DNA of 10,564 bases from Actinomycetota bacterium (GTDB lineage: Bacteria > Actinomycetota > Thermoleophilia > Solirubrobacterales > Solirubrobacteraceae): contig JAHWJE010000021.1 of assembly GCA_019348575.1 (NCBI GenBank), positions 1 to 10,564 on the forward strand, read 5' to 3'. A model generated the notes under the pieces. That model did not search any database. It saw nothing but the letters and a program-made list of their open reading frames with translations, and was not told the origin of the DNA. Positions 1 to 6,965 of this stretch are shown in pieces (the stretch's first letter is position 1; the number at the start of each line of letters is the position of its first letter). Made by a program: the position numbers and the translations under genes.

Positions 1-387
1 TCAGCCGTCGAGCGGCCGCTGTCGACATGGGAGCGGCTCACCAACATTACCGTGCTCAGGCGGCTTTTCGTCCTGGCGATCATCGTCCTCGCCTGGGAAG
101 CCTACGCCACCTACCAGAACAATGCGCTGATGTTCCCGACATTCTCCGCCACCGCAGCGGCGTTCTGGGATTCTGTCCTAAATGCGCGGCTGCTGCAGAT
201 GGCGGCGGTATCGATCTCGGTTCTGCTGAAGGGCTATGCGATCGGCATCGCCATTGCGATGGCGCTCACCTCGCTAGCGGTCTCGACCCGGATCGGCAAC
301 GACTTGCTCTCAACCCTGACTTCGATGTTCAACCCGCTGCCCGCCATCGCACTTTTGCCGCTCGCCATGCTGTGGTTCGGGCTCGGC
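1..387 (+). pseudogene. 5'-open, 3'-truncated ABC transporter permease (SsuC/TauC/NrtB type)
   Basis: Frame 1 is open from the first base, so the gene begins before the window or at a GTG at 52. The translation has a hydrophobic N-terminal segment (RRLFVLAIIVLAWEAY), a periplasmic-type stretch, and then two hydrophobic segments ending in LPLAMLWFGLG. That is the order seen in inner-membrane permeases of nitrate/sulfonate/taurine uptake systems. In intact members the GLG is followed by another membrane helix and the EAA loop that contacts the ATPase. Here homology stops at about base 387 and neither element follows. The frame runs on to a stop at 697-699, inside aroQ, but downstream residues are not permease-like. 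Codons are less GC-rich (aat, att, aca, cta) than in the rest of the window. It cannot make a working permease. Whether the break is biological or an assembly join is not decidable here. Confidence 0.72.
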
Positions 388-608
388 GACGCGAAGGGCT
401 ACTCGGACGATCGCTTTCGCAAGGACGTGAAGTGGATCATCGACGTGGTCAAGAACGCGGGCGTCGCTGATTGGGCGTTGCAGATGCCCGGCCGCGCATC
501 GGGGTTGATCGGCGCGCGCCGGGCGATCTGTGAGCGATCGTGTGCGCGCCTGCGCAAAGCGACGGCACGAACGCGCCGATGCGGCCGCCGTGGCAGAGTT
601 GGCGGCAA
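388..608. other. Transition zone between permease fragment and aroQ; no identifiable gene
   Basis: From 388 to about 470 frame 1 still has coding-like codon use and gives a hydrophilic, amphipathic peptide (GYSDDRFRKDVKWIIDVVKN) that does not belong to the permease family. I cannot assign it; one guess is the C-terminal part of a solute-binding or other soluble protein from the same foreign source. From about 480 to 608 the translation becomes Arg/Ala/Cys-rich and looks non-coding. GTG 530 and GTG 540 open frames that run into downstream genes, but their upstream residues match nothing I know. No promoter, tRNA or clear hairpin was seen. Confidence 0.5.
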
Positions 609-1058
609 ATGCCCACCGCTCACAACCGCATCCACGTCATGCACGGCGTCAACCTCGACCAGATCGGGCGCCGCGACCCCGCGCACTACGGCGGGATGAC
701 GTTCCTTCAGCTCGAGCAGGCGATCGACGGCTACGCCGACGAGCTCGGGATGGACGCGCGCTTCTTTCAGACCAACCACGAAGGCGAGTTCGTCGAGGAG
801 CTGCACCGCGTCTCGGACCTCGCCGACGGCCTCGTCCTCAACGCCGGCGCCTGGTCGCACTACTCGCGGGCGATCGGCGAGGCGCTGGCGTTCGCGGGCG
901 TGCCGGCCGTCGAGGTGCACCTCTCGGACGTCATGGCGCGCGAGCAATGGCGCCACCTGTCGGTGCTCGCCGAGCACTGCATCGGGACGGTGGCCGGCAA
1001 GGGCAAGGAGGGCTACCGCGACGCCTTCGTGATGATCCGCCAGGCGCTGCGACCTTGA
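609..1058 (+). CDS. aroQ: 3-dehydroquinate dehydratase, type II
   Basis: This is the third enzyme of the shikimate pathway. It dehydrates 3-dehydroquinate to 3-dehydroshikimate in the cytoplasm and is normally a dodecamer. The 149-residue product has the usual family length. Active-site residues of the M. tuberculosis enzyme, as I recall them, map with a constant offset of three: N15, R22, Y27 (base), N78, H84, E102, H104 (acid) and R115. The usual NGPNL motif reads HGVNL, so a Pro is replaced by Val. ATG 609 is chosen because families start a few residues before this motif; GTG 540 and ATG 579 lie upstream in frame but would add non-homologous residues. No strong ribosome binding site is visible. 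The gene overlaps the downstream peptidase, as in the aroQ-peptidase pair common in Gram-positive genomes, but the expected upstream aroB/aroK is absent. Confidence 0.93.
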   Translation: MPTAHNRIHVMHGVNLDQIGRRDPAHYGGMTFLQLEQAIDGYADELGMDARFFQTNHEGEFVEELHRVSDLADGLVLNAGAWSHYSRAIGEALAFAGVPAVEVHLSDVMAREQWRHLSVLAEHCIGTVAGKGKEGYRDAFVMIRQALRP

Positions 1059-2128
1059 GCGGACGGCTCGAGGCCGTGCGGGCGAAGATCGGCGAGCGCG
1101 AGCTCGACGCGCTGCTGGTCTCCAACCTCGTCAACGTGCGCTGGCTGACGGGCTTCACGGGCTCCAACGCCGCCGCGCTCGTGGGCCCCGGCGCCCCCCG
1201 CTTCGTGACCGACTTTCGCTATCTGACCCAGTCCGCCGAGCAGCTCGATCCCGAATGGGAGCGCGAGATCGGCACCGACCTGCTCGAGCGCGTCGTCGAG
1301 GGGCTGCCGCAGGGGCCGCTGAAGCTCGGGTTCGACGACGCGCACGTGACCGTCAAGCAGCACGCGCAGCTCGAGCGGCTCGTCGCCGACCGCGACGTCG
1401 AGCTCGTCGCCGCCGGCGGGATCGTCGAGGCGCTGCGCGCGATCAAGGACGGTGCCGAGATCGACAGGATCCGCGCCGCGGCGAAGCTCGCCGACGAGGC
1501 CTTCGAGGAGGTCGTCGGCGCGGGCATCGTCGGGCGCACCGAGCGCGACGTCGCGCTCGACCTCGAGGTCGCGATGCGCCGCCGCGGCGCCGAGGGCGCC
1601 TCGTTTGCGCCGATCGTCGCCGCGGGCGAGCACGGCGCGCTGCCGCACGCGATGCCGCGCGACGTGCCGATCCCGCCCGGCACGCTCGTCGTCATCGACT
1701 GGGGCGCGCAGCTGGACGGCTACGCGTCGGACTGCACCCGCACCGTCGCGACGGGCGACCTCGACCCCCGCGACCGCGCCGTCTACGAGACGGTGCTGCG
1801 CGCCCAGGAGGCCGCGCTCGCCGCGATCCGCGAGGGGCCGACGGGCCAGGAGGTCGACGCGGTCGCGCGCGCGATCATCGACGAGTCCGGCCACGCCGAG
1901 CACTTCGGCCACGGGCTCGGCCACGGCGTCGGGATGGAGGTCCACGAGGGCCCGCGGCTGTCCAAGCAGGGCAAGGACCCGCTCGCCGCGGGCAACATCG
2001 TCACGGTGGAGCCCGGGATCTACGTACCCGGCGCCGTCGGCGTGCGGATCGAGGACCTCGTCGCCGTCACCGCCGACGGGTGCGAGGTGCTCAGCGGGCT
2101 GCCGAAGGCGCTGCGGACCGTCCACTGA
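1055..2128 (+). CDS. M24-family Xaa-Pro peptidase (PepQ-like)
   Basis: This is a predicted cytoplasmic metallopeptidase that cleaves Xaa-Pro peptides or dipeptides. The product has 357 residues: an N-terminal creatinase-like domain (about 1-125, containing NVRWLTGFTGSN) and a C-terminal pitta-bread catalytic domain (about 130-357). All five dinuclear-metal ligands are present: D215, D226, H290 (in GHGLGHG), E319 (VEPGIY) and E333 (RIED). Their spacing (11, 64, 29, 14) equals that of Pyrococcus furiosus prolidase as I recall it. The size favours PepQ-like over the longer PepP. The start is taken as TTG 1055, whose last two bases fall in the aroQ stop (TTGA overlap). It places SGRLEAVRAKIG at the N-terminus as in relatives, and points to translational coupling. 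GTG 1076 would cut into the first helix. In many genomes efp follows; here it does not. Confidence 0.92.
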   Translation: MSGRLEAVRAKIGERELDALLVSNLVNVRWLTGFTGSNAAALVGPGAPRFVTDFRYLTQSAEQLDPEWEREIGTDLLERVVEGLPQGPLKLGFDDAHVTVKQHAQLERLVADRDVELVAAGGIVEALRAIKDGAEIDRIRAAAKLADEAFEEVVGAGIVGRTERDVALDLEVAMRRRGAEGASFAPIVAAGEHGALPHAMPRDVPIPPGTLVVIDWGAQLDGYASDCTRTVATGDLDPRDRAVYETVLRAQEAALAAIREGPTGQEVDAVARAIIDESGHAEHFGHGLGHGVGMEVHEGPRLSKQGKDPLAAGNIVTVEPGIYVPGAVGVRIEDLVAVTADGCEVLSGLPKALRTVH

Positions 2129-2136
2129 CGAGCCGC

Positions 2137-2171
2137 GCAGATCAAGCAGCGCTGCGCGCGGGCCGATCTGC
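2137..2171 (+). terminator. Inverted repeat after the peptidase gene, possible weak terminator
   Basis: GCAGATC at 2137-2143 is repeated inverted as GATCTGC at 2165-2171, with a GC-rich loop that itself contains the perfect palindrome GCAGCGCTGC (2146-2155). It fills most of the 48-base gap before the membrane-protein gene. No T-run follows, so termination is only one option; attenuation or no function at all are equally open. Confidence 0.25.
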
Positions 2172-2176
2172 TGCGC

Positions 2177-3421
2177 GTGCGCACCCGTCTGAAGACCGCA
2201 TCGCCGTGGTGGATCGCCGCGCTCGCCGCCGTGGCGATGATGAGCTGGCTGGGCCTGCAGGGGTTCGCGTGGAGCGACTACGACGTCGAGGTCAGCGCCT
2301 CCTTCAAATCGCTGATCGCCGGTGACCTGCACGGCTTCCTCGCCCAGGCCCCGGTGTACGGCGGGTCGCTGGTGCTGCGCGCGCCGTTCGCCGCCGCGGC
2401 TGCGGCGCTCGGCGGCGGCGAGCTCGCGGTCTACCGCGCGGTGTCGATCCCGTGCCTGTTCGCGCTCGCGGCGCTCGGCCTCGTGCTCGTGCGCCGGATG
2501 GGCACGCGCGGTCGCACGAACGGCGCCCGCGCGCTCGTCCTGGGCCTCTGCGTCGCCAACCCGGTGACGCTGCGCGCGCTGGAGATCGGCCACCCGGAGG
2601 AGCTGCTGTCCGCTGCCCTGGCGATCGGCGCGGTGCTCGCCGCCGCCGACCGCCGCGCGCTGCTCGCGGCCGTCCTGCTGGGCCTCGCGATCGCGTCGAA
2701 GTCGTGGGCCGTGCTCGCGATCGGGCCCGTGCTGCTCGCGCTGCCCGAGCGTCGCGTGCTCGCGCTCGGCGTCGCCGGCGCGGTCGCGCTCGCCGTGATC
2801 GCGCCGCTCTGGCTGACCGGATCCCCCGCGACGTTCGTCAAGGCCACGAGCACGACCGGCGAGATCTTCGCGCCGTGGCACGTCTTCTGGTTTCTCGGCG
2901 AGACGGGGCACGTCGTCATCGGCGGTGACGGCCTGCCCAAGCCCGACGGCTATCGCGTCCCGCCGCAGTGGCTCTCGCCGCTCACGCACCCGCTGATCGC
3001 GTTCCTCGTCGTGCCGCTGTCGCTCGCCTGGGCGCGCGTGCATCGGGCGGCGCGCCCCGCCGGCGAGCAGCTGCTCGCGCTGCTCGCGCTGCTGTTTCTC
3101 CTGCGCTGCGCGCTCGACCCGTGGAACGTCGTCTACTACGAGCTGCCGTTCATCCTCGCGCTGCTGGCGTGGGAGGGGCTGTGCCGGCCCGAGCGCCCAC
3201 CGGTCGGCGCGCTGCTGGCCACCGTCCTGACCTGGGTGACGTTCGAGTCCGCGCCGGCCTGGCTGAGCCCGGACATGCAGACCCTGTTCTTCGCCGCCTG
3301 GGCGCTGCCGTTCGCGGCGTGGATGGCGCGGACCGCGTTCGGCGCCCGCGCCGCGCGCTCCGAGCGCCACGGCGCGCCCGATCGGGCGGGCCGCCCGATC
3401 GCCGCCGTGCCCCAGTCCTAG
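2177..3421 (+). CDS. Polytopic membrane protein, GT-C / GT87-like glycosyltransferase candidate
   Basis: The 414-residue product is strongly hydrophobic, with roughly ten to twelve predicted membrane segments (first at about 11-31; others in clusters near 64-105, 117-214 and 270-386). A short charged N-terminus precedes the first helix. The first extracytoplasmic loop carries acidic residues D34, D36 and E38 followed by APVYGGSLVLRAPF, and a later loop has GHPEE (about 137-141). I associate this pattern with uncharacterised actinobacterial GT-C-fold membrane proteins, which transfer sugars from polyprenyl-phosphate donors using an acidic residue in the first loop. Donor and acceptor are unknown. 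GTG 2177 is the only start between the peptidase stop and the first helix; no clear ribosome binding site was seen. It may be co-transcribed with aroQ and the peptidase. A hairpin lies at its 3' end. Confidence 0.75.
   Translation: MRTRLKTASPWWIAALAAVAMMSWLGLQGFAWSDYDVEVSASFKSLIAGDLHGFLAQAPVYGGSLVLRAPFAAAAAALGGGELAVYRAVSIPCLFALAALGLVLVRRMGTRGRTNGARALVLGLCVANPVTLRALEIGHPEELLSAALAIGAVLAAADRRALLAAVLLGLAIASKSWAVLAIGPVLLALPERRVLALGVAGAVALAVIAPLWLTGSPATFVKATSTTGEIFAPWHVFWFLGETGHVVIGGDGLPKPDGYRVPPQWLSPLTHPLIAFLVVPLSLAWARVHRAARPAGEQLLALLALLFLLRCALDPWNVVYYELPFILALLAWEGLCRPERPPVGALLATVLTWVTFESAPAWLSPDMQTLFFAAWALPFAAWMARTAFGARAARSERHGAPDRAGRPIAAVPQS
3379..3401 (+). terminator. Strong GC hairpin at the 3' end of the membrane-protein gene
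   Basis: CGATCGGGCGG (3379-3389) pairs perfectly with CCGCCCGATCG (3391-3401) around a single central base. In RNA this would be about nine pairs with a five-base loop. It ends 18 bases before the stop codon and about 50 bases before the promoter-like sequence of the next operon. It lacks a T-run, as is common for actinobacterial terminators, but being inside the reading frame it could also be fortuitous. Confidence 0.38.
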
Positions 3422-3449
3422 CACGAACGTGCACAGTGCGCGCGCCGCG

Positions 3450-3478
3450 TTGCAGCGCCTCCGAGCATCGGCTATAGC
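3450..3478 (+). promoter_or_regulatory. Candidate sigma70-type promoter for the four-gene oxidoreductase operon
   Basis: TTGCAG (3450-3455) and TATAGC (3473-3478) are separated by exactly 17 bases. The -10 element stands out in a very GC-rich background. Transcription would start near 3485, leaving a leader of about ten bases that holds the GAGGCAGG ribosome binding site and GTG 3495. This fits the adjacent hairpin ending the previous unit. The -35 matches consensus only in TTG, so an activator or an alternative sigma factor is possible. Confidence 0.5.
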
Positions 3479-3485
3479 TAGGGCA

Positions 3486-3493
3486 GAGGCAGG
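3486..3493 (+). promoter_or_regulatory. Ribosome binding site fixing the GMC oxidoreductase start at GTG 3495
   Basis: GAGGCAGG precedes GTG 3495 with suitable spacing (GAGG is five bases from the start). The in-frame GTG 3429 has no such site and would place the promoter-like sequence inside the coding region, so 3495 is preferred. Confidence 0.6.
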
Positions 3494-3494
3494 C

Positions 3495-5912
3495 GTGAGC
3501 CCAGCATCCGAACACTTCGACGCTGTCGTCGTCGGATCCGGGTTCGGCGGATCGGTGACGGCGTATCGGCTGGCTGACGCCGGGCACAGCGTCTGCCTGC
3601 TCGAGCGCGGCAAGCCGTTTGGGCCCAACTCGTTTCCGCGCTCCCCGCTGGGGATGAAGCGCCAGTTCTGGGATCCCAGCGAGGGCCTGCACGGGATGTT
3701 CAACGTCTGGAGCTTCGCCGACATCGACGCGATCGTCGCCAGCGGCCTCGGCGGCGGCTCGCTGGTCTACGCCAACGTCCTGCTGCGCAAGGACGAGGAC
3801 TGGTTCGTGCGCGAGCAGCCCGGCAAGGGCTCGTGGGAGGACGGCTACGAGTACTGGCCGGTCACGCGCGCCGATCTGGACCCGCACTACGACCGCGTCG
3901 AGCGGATGATGAACGTCCAGAAGTACCCGCTCGAGCAGGACCCCTACGACAAGACGCTCAAGACGCTGGCGTTCCGCGACGCCGCCCAGAAGCTCGGCCT
4001 CGACTGGCGCCTCGTGAACCTCGCCGTGACGTTCGCCAACGACGGCGACCCGCCGACGGTCGGCGAGCCGATCAAGGAGGACCGGCCGAACATCCACGGC
4101 GCGACCCGCCTGACGTGCAAGCTCACCGGCGAGTGCGACCTGGGCTGCAACCACGGCTCCAAGAACTCGCTGGACTTCACCTACATCACGGCGGCCTGGC
4201 ATGCCGGCGCCGACATCCGCACGCGCCACGAGGTGCGCTCGTTGCAACCGCGCGACGGCGGCGGCTACCGCGTCGAGTACGTCGTCCACGAGCCGGAGTC
4301 GGAGGGCACGCCGACCGACACGAGCCGCCTGGACCGCCACAGCGTCACCTGCGACCGCCTGATCCTGTCGGCCGGCACGCTCGGGACGACGTACCTGCTG
4401 CTGAAGAACCGCTCGGCGTTCCCGGGCCTCAGCCCGGCGCTCGGCTCGCGCTTCGGCGGCAACGGCGACCTGCTGACCTTCGCGCGCAACTGCATGACGG
4501 AGATCGACGGCAGGAAGGTGCCCAACGTCCTGGACTCCGCCCACGCGCCGGTCATCACGAGCGCGATCCGCGTGCCCGACGAGCGCGACGGCGCCGCGGC
4601 GGGACAGCGCGGGTTCTACCTCGAGGACGCCGGCCAGCCCGAGTTCGTGTCCTGGATGCTGCAGCTGATCGACACCCCCCGGTCGCTGCTGGAGCAGCGA
4701 CGCAGGCTGCCAGGGCTCGTGCGGGATCTCTTCAGGCACGAGGACACGGACGTCGGCGCCGAGATCTCGGAGCTGCTGGGCGAGTGCAGCGAGTCCTCGG
4801 CGTTCCTGCCGCTGCTGGGCATGGGCCGCGACGTCCCCGAGGGGACGATGTCCCTGCGCGACGGCGGCCTGGCGGTCGACTGGAAGAAGAACGGCTCCTC
4901 GAAGGAGTACTTCGAGCGCGTGCGCGACGTCTCCAGGGCCGTCGCCGACGAGCTCGGCGGGAGGTTCCTCGACAACCCGATCTGGCTGCTGAGCCGCGTC
5001 GTCACCGTGCACGCGCTCGGCGGCTGCCCGATGGGCCGCGACGACCGCGAGGGCGTCGTCGATCCGTACGGCCGCGTCTACAACCACCCCGGCCTGCACA
5101 TCGCCGACGGCTCGGTGATGCCGGGCCCGGTCGGGCCCAACCCGAGCCTGACGATCGCCGGCCTCGCCGACCGCTTCGCCGACGCCATCCTCGAAGACAT
5201 GAAGGGAAACACCGTGACCGCACCGCCACCCCCGCCTGCCGCCGAGGGCGGGAACGCCGCGCCCGATGTCGCCGCCGCCCCGCCGCCCAGCGAGCATCCC
5301 GCCTCGCTGCGGTTCACCGAGAAGATGCGCGGCTTCATCAGCTTCGGCGAGGACGACTACGACAGGGGCTTCCGGCAGGGCAAGAAGGCGCGGACGGGCT
5401 GCATGTTCCACGTCACGGTCGTGATGGACGACATCGAGCGCTTCGTCGAGGACGAGCAGCATCCGGGCACGATCAGCGGCCACGTCGACTGCGACGCGCT
5501 CGGCGGCAAGCTCGAGGTGCAGCAGGGCTGGTTCAACCTGTTCGTCGACGCCGACGAGGACGGCGAGCAGCGCAAGCTCATGAAGTACCGCCTGCTGATC
5601 GCCGACGGCGAGGGCCACCCGATCACGCTCGACGGCTACAAGGAGGTCCACGACGACCGCGGCTTCGACGTCTGGAGCGACACGACGACGCTCTTCACGC
5701 GGATCCTCGCCGGTCATGTCGAGCCCGGCGGCGATGACGACGCCGACGTCCTCGCAAGCGGCATCCTGCACGTCCTGCCACAGGACTTCGCGGTGCAGAT
5801 GACGACGTTCCGCGTCGATCCGCCGCACCGGGTCGACGCGCTCGGGCGCTTCGGCGGGCTGTTCGCCGGAAGCCTCTGGGACGCGTTCGGACCGGGCGCG
5901 AGGAAGGACTGA
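3495..5912 (+). CDS. GMC-family FAD oxidoreductase (cholesterol-oxidase-like) with extra C-terminal domain
   Basis: This is a predicted cytoplasmic flavoenzyme oxidising an alcohol, perhaps a sterol or other lipid. The product has 805 residues against about 500-570 for plain cholesterol oxidases. The FAD dinucleotide motif GSGFGG is at 14-19, a GGGSL flavin motif at about 95-99, and the C-terminal GMC signature HALGGCPMG begins at H506. It is followed by N549 in GPNPSLTI, matching the His/Asn pair of cholesterol oxidases. No Tat or Sec signal precedes the FAD fold, unlike secreted Streptomyces ChoA. A Pro/Ala-rich linker (about 575-600) joins a C-terminal domain (about 602-805; FTEKMRGFISFGEDDY, FDVWSDTTTLFTRILAGHV) which I recall from other bacterial GMC proteins but cannot name; it probably handles substrate or membrane contact. 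It is the first gene of a four-gene operon, nine bases before the hydrolase gene. The substrate is not determined by sequence. Confidence 0.85.
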   Translation: MSPASEHFDAVVVGSGFGGSVTAYRLADAGHSVCLLERGKPFGPNSFPRSPLGMKRQFWDPSEGLHGMFNVWSFADIDAIVASGLGGGSLVYANVLLRKDEDWFVREQPGKGSWEDGYEYWPVTRADLDPHYDRVERMMNVQKYPLEQDPYDKTLKTLAFRDAAQKLGLDWRLVNLAVTFANDGDPPTVGEPIKEDRPNIHGATRLTCKLTGECDLGCNHGSKNSLDFTYITAAWHAGADIRTRHEVRSLQPRDGGGYRVEYVVHEPESEGTPTDTSRLDRHSVTCDRLILSAGTLGTTYLLLKNRSAFPGLSPALGSRFGGNGDLLTFARNCMTEIDGRKVPNVLDSAHAPVITSAIRVPDERDGAAAGQRGFYLEDAGQPEFVSWMLQLIDTPRSLLEQRRRLPGLVRDLFRHEDTDVGAEISELLGECSESSAFLPLLGMGRDVPEGTMSLRDGGLAVDWKKNGSSKEYFERVRDVSRAVADELGGRFLDNPIWLLSRVVTVHALGGCPMGRDDREGVVDPYGRVYNHPGLHIADGSVMPGPVGPNPSLTIAGLADRFADAILEDMKGNTVTAPPPPPAAEGGNAAPDVAAAPPPSEHPASLRFTEKMRGFISFGEDDYDRGFRQGKKARTGCMFHVTVVMDDIERFVEDEQHPGTISGHVDCDALGGKLEVQQGWFNLFVDADEDGEQRKLMKYRLLIADGEGHPITLDGYKEVHDDRGFDVWSDTTTLFTRILAGHVEPGGDDDADVLASGILHVLPQDFAVQMTTFRVDPPHRVDALGRFGGLFAGSLWDAFGPGARKD
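5202..5216 (+). promoter_or_regulatory. Possible internal ribosome binding site and GTG start in the GMC linker
   Basis: AAGGGA (5202-5207) lies six bases before an in-frame GTG at 5214, exactly where the FAD/GMC fold ends and the Pro-rich linker begins. Initiation here would yield a separate protein of about 232 residues made of the linker and the C-terminal domain. The site is as good as the one for the gene's own start. Confidence 0.3.
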
Positions 5913-5921
5913 GGTGGTGCC

Positions 5922-6965
5922 GTGACGACCGCCGCCGCCCACACCGACGAGCTCGTCCCGCTCGACGTCGCCGACGGGGTTCCCTGCAACCTGATCCACG
6001 TCCGCGGCCCGCACACGCCGACGAAGGGGCCCGTGCTGCTCGTCCACGGCGTCGGCGTGCGAACGGAGATCTGGCGCCCGCCCACGCCGCGCACGCTGGT
6101 CGAGGCGCTCGTCGACGATGGCTACGACGTCTGGATGGAGACGTGGCGGGCGAGCATGGACGTCCCGAACAACACGTGGACGCTCGACCAGGGGGCGGTG
6201 CTCGACCATCCCGTCGCCGTCAGGAAGGTCGTCGAGCTGACCGGCGCCGACTCGATCCAGGCGATCACCCACTGCCAGGGGTCGACGAGCTTCATGATGT
6301 CCGCCTGCGCCGGGCTGGTGCCGCAGGTGCGCACGATCGTCGCAAGCGCCGTCTCGCTGCACCCGGTCGTGCCGCGCGTGGCGAAGGTGAAGCTGAAGTA
6401 CGTCGTGCCGGTCGTGTCGCGGCTCGCCGGCTACCTCGACCCGCAGTGGGGCGAGAAGGGCGCGCCCTGGGTTCTGCCGAAGGCGGTGACGGCGTACTCG
6501 AAGCTGTCGCGGCGCAAATGCGACAACGGCGTCTGCAAGGTGGCGAGCTTCATGTTCGGGTCCGGCGACCCGACGCTGTGGACCCACGAGCAGCTCAGCG
6601 CCGAGACGCACGAGTGGACGAAGGGGGAGTTCGGGCCGGCGCCGCTGACGTTCTTCAAGCAGATCGCCAGGTGCGTCGAGGCCGGCCACCTCGTGAGCGT
6701 CGAGGGCCGCCCCGAGCTGCCGGAGAGCTTCGTCTCGCAACCGCCGCAGACCGACGCGCGCTTCTCCTTCATCACCGGCGGGCGCAACCACTGCTTCCTG
6801 CCGGAGAGCCAGCAGCGCACGTTCGACTGGTTCGAGCGCCGCGAGCCCGGCCGCCACGCGCTGCACGTCATCCCCGGCTACGGGCACCTCGACGTCTTCG
6901 TCGCCGAGACCGCCGCGCAGAACGTCCACCCGATCGTCCTCGGCGAACTGGAGAAGGCCGCATGA
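5922..6965 (+). CDS. Alpha/beta hydrolase with probable cysteine nucleophile
   Basis: The 347-residue product has an alpha/beta-hydrolase fold and no signal peptide. The oxyanion-hole HGVG starts at H42. The nucleophile elbow reads THCQG with C118 where GxSxG esterases have Ser, and Thr replaces the first Gly. The late His is H322 (GYGHLD). The usual acid position reads N289 in GGRNHCFLPES, so either Asn is tolerated or another acid serves. Cys nucleophiles also occur in PHA synthases and dienelactone hydrolase. I recall this hydrolase type fused C-terminal to GMC oxidoreductases in some proteobacteria, which fits its place nine bases after the GMC gene. GTG 5922 follows GAGGTGG (5911-5917). 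The stop overlaps the next ATG. Likely role: hydrolysis or acyl transfer on the lipid handled by the operon; the exact reaction is unknown. Confidence 0.82.
   Translation: MTTAAAHTDELVPLDVADGVPCNLIHVRGPHTPTKGPVLLVHGVGVRTEIWRPPTPRTLVEALVDDGYDVWMETWRASMDVPNNTWTLDQGAVLDHPVAVRKVVELTGADSIQAITHCQGSTSFMMSACAGLVPQVRTIVASAVSLHPVVPRVAKVKLKYVVPVVSRLAGYLDPQWGEKGAPWVLPKAVTAYSKLSRRKCDNGVCKVASFMFGSGDPTLWTHEQLSAETHEWTKGEFGPAPLTFFKQIARCVEAGHLVSVEGRPELPESFVSQPPQTDARFSFITGGRNHCFLPESQQRTFDWFERREPGRHALHVIPGYGHLDVFVAETAAQNVHPIVLGELEKAA
6950..6957 (+). promoter_or_regulatory. Ribosome binding site for the COX-like gene
   Basis: GGAGAAGG lies four bases before ATG 6962, inside the end of the hydrolase gene. The ATG shares bases with the hydrolase stop (ATGA), so the two genes are probably translationally coupled. 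Confidence 0.6.

Noticed and set aside
12..26. NotI (GCGGCCGC) and SalI (GTCGAC) sites next to each other at the window edge, like a cloning linker
   Set aside because: The frame reads through them as plausible permease N-terminal sequence (ERPLSTWERL), and such sites are common by chance in GC-rich DNA.
3429..3494. Upstream GTG 3429 as start of the GMC oxidoreductase
   Set aside because: It adds 22 residues not typical of the family, has no ribosome binding site and would put the promoter-like sequence inside the gene.
1013..3724. Very long minus-strand open frame of about 900 codons
   Set aside because: It is antisense to the peptidase, membrane-protein and GMC genes, its translation is Arg/Ala/Gly/Asp-rich low-complexity with no motif, and such open frames arise from the third-position GC bias of the genes on the other strand.
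3495..5912. Naming the GMC protein a cholesterol oxidase outright
   Set aside because: The His/Asn pair is shared by many GMC enzymes; the sequence does not fix the substrate and the protein lacks a secretion signal.
3150..6929. Very long minus-strand open frame of about 1260 codons
   Set aside because: Antisense to the GMC and hydrolase genes, which have clear catalytic motifs; composition is typical of a GC-bias shadow.
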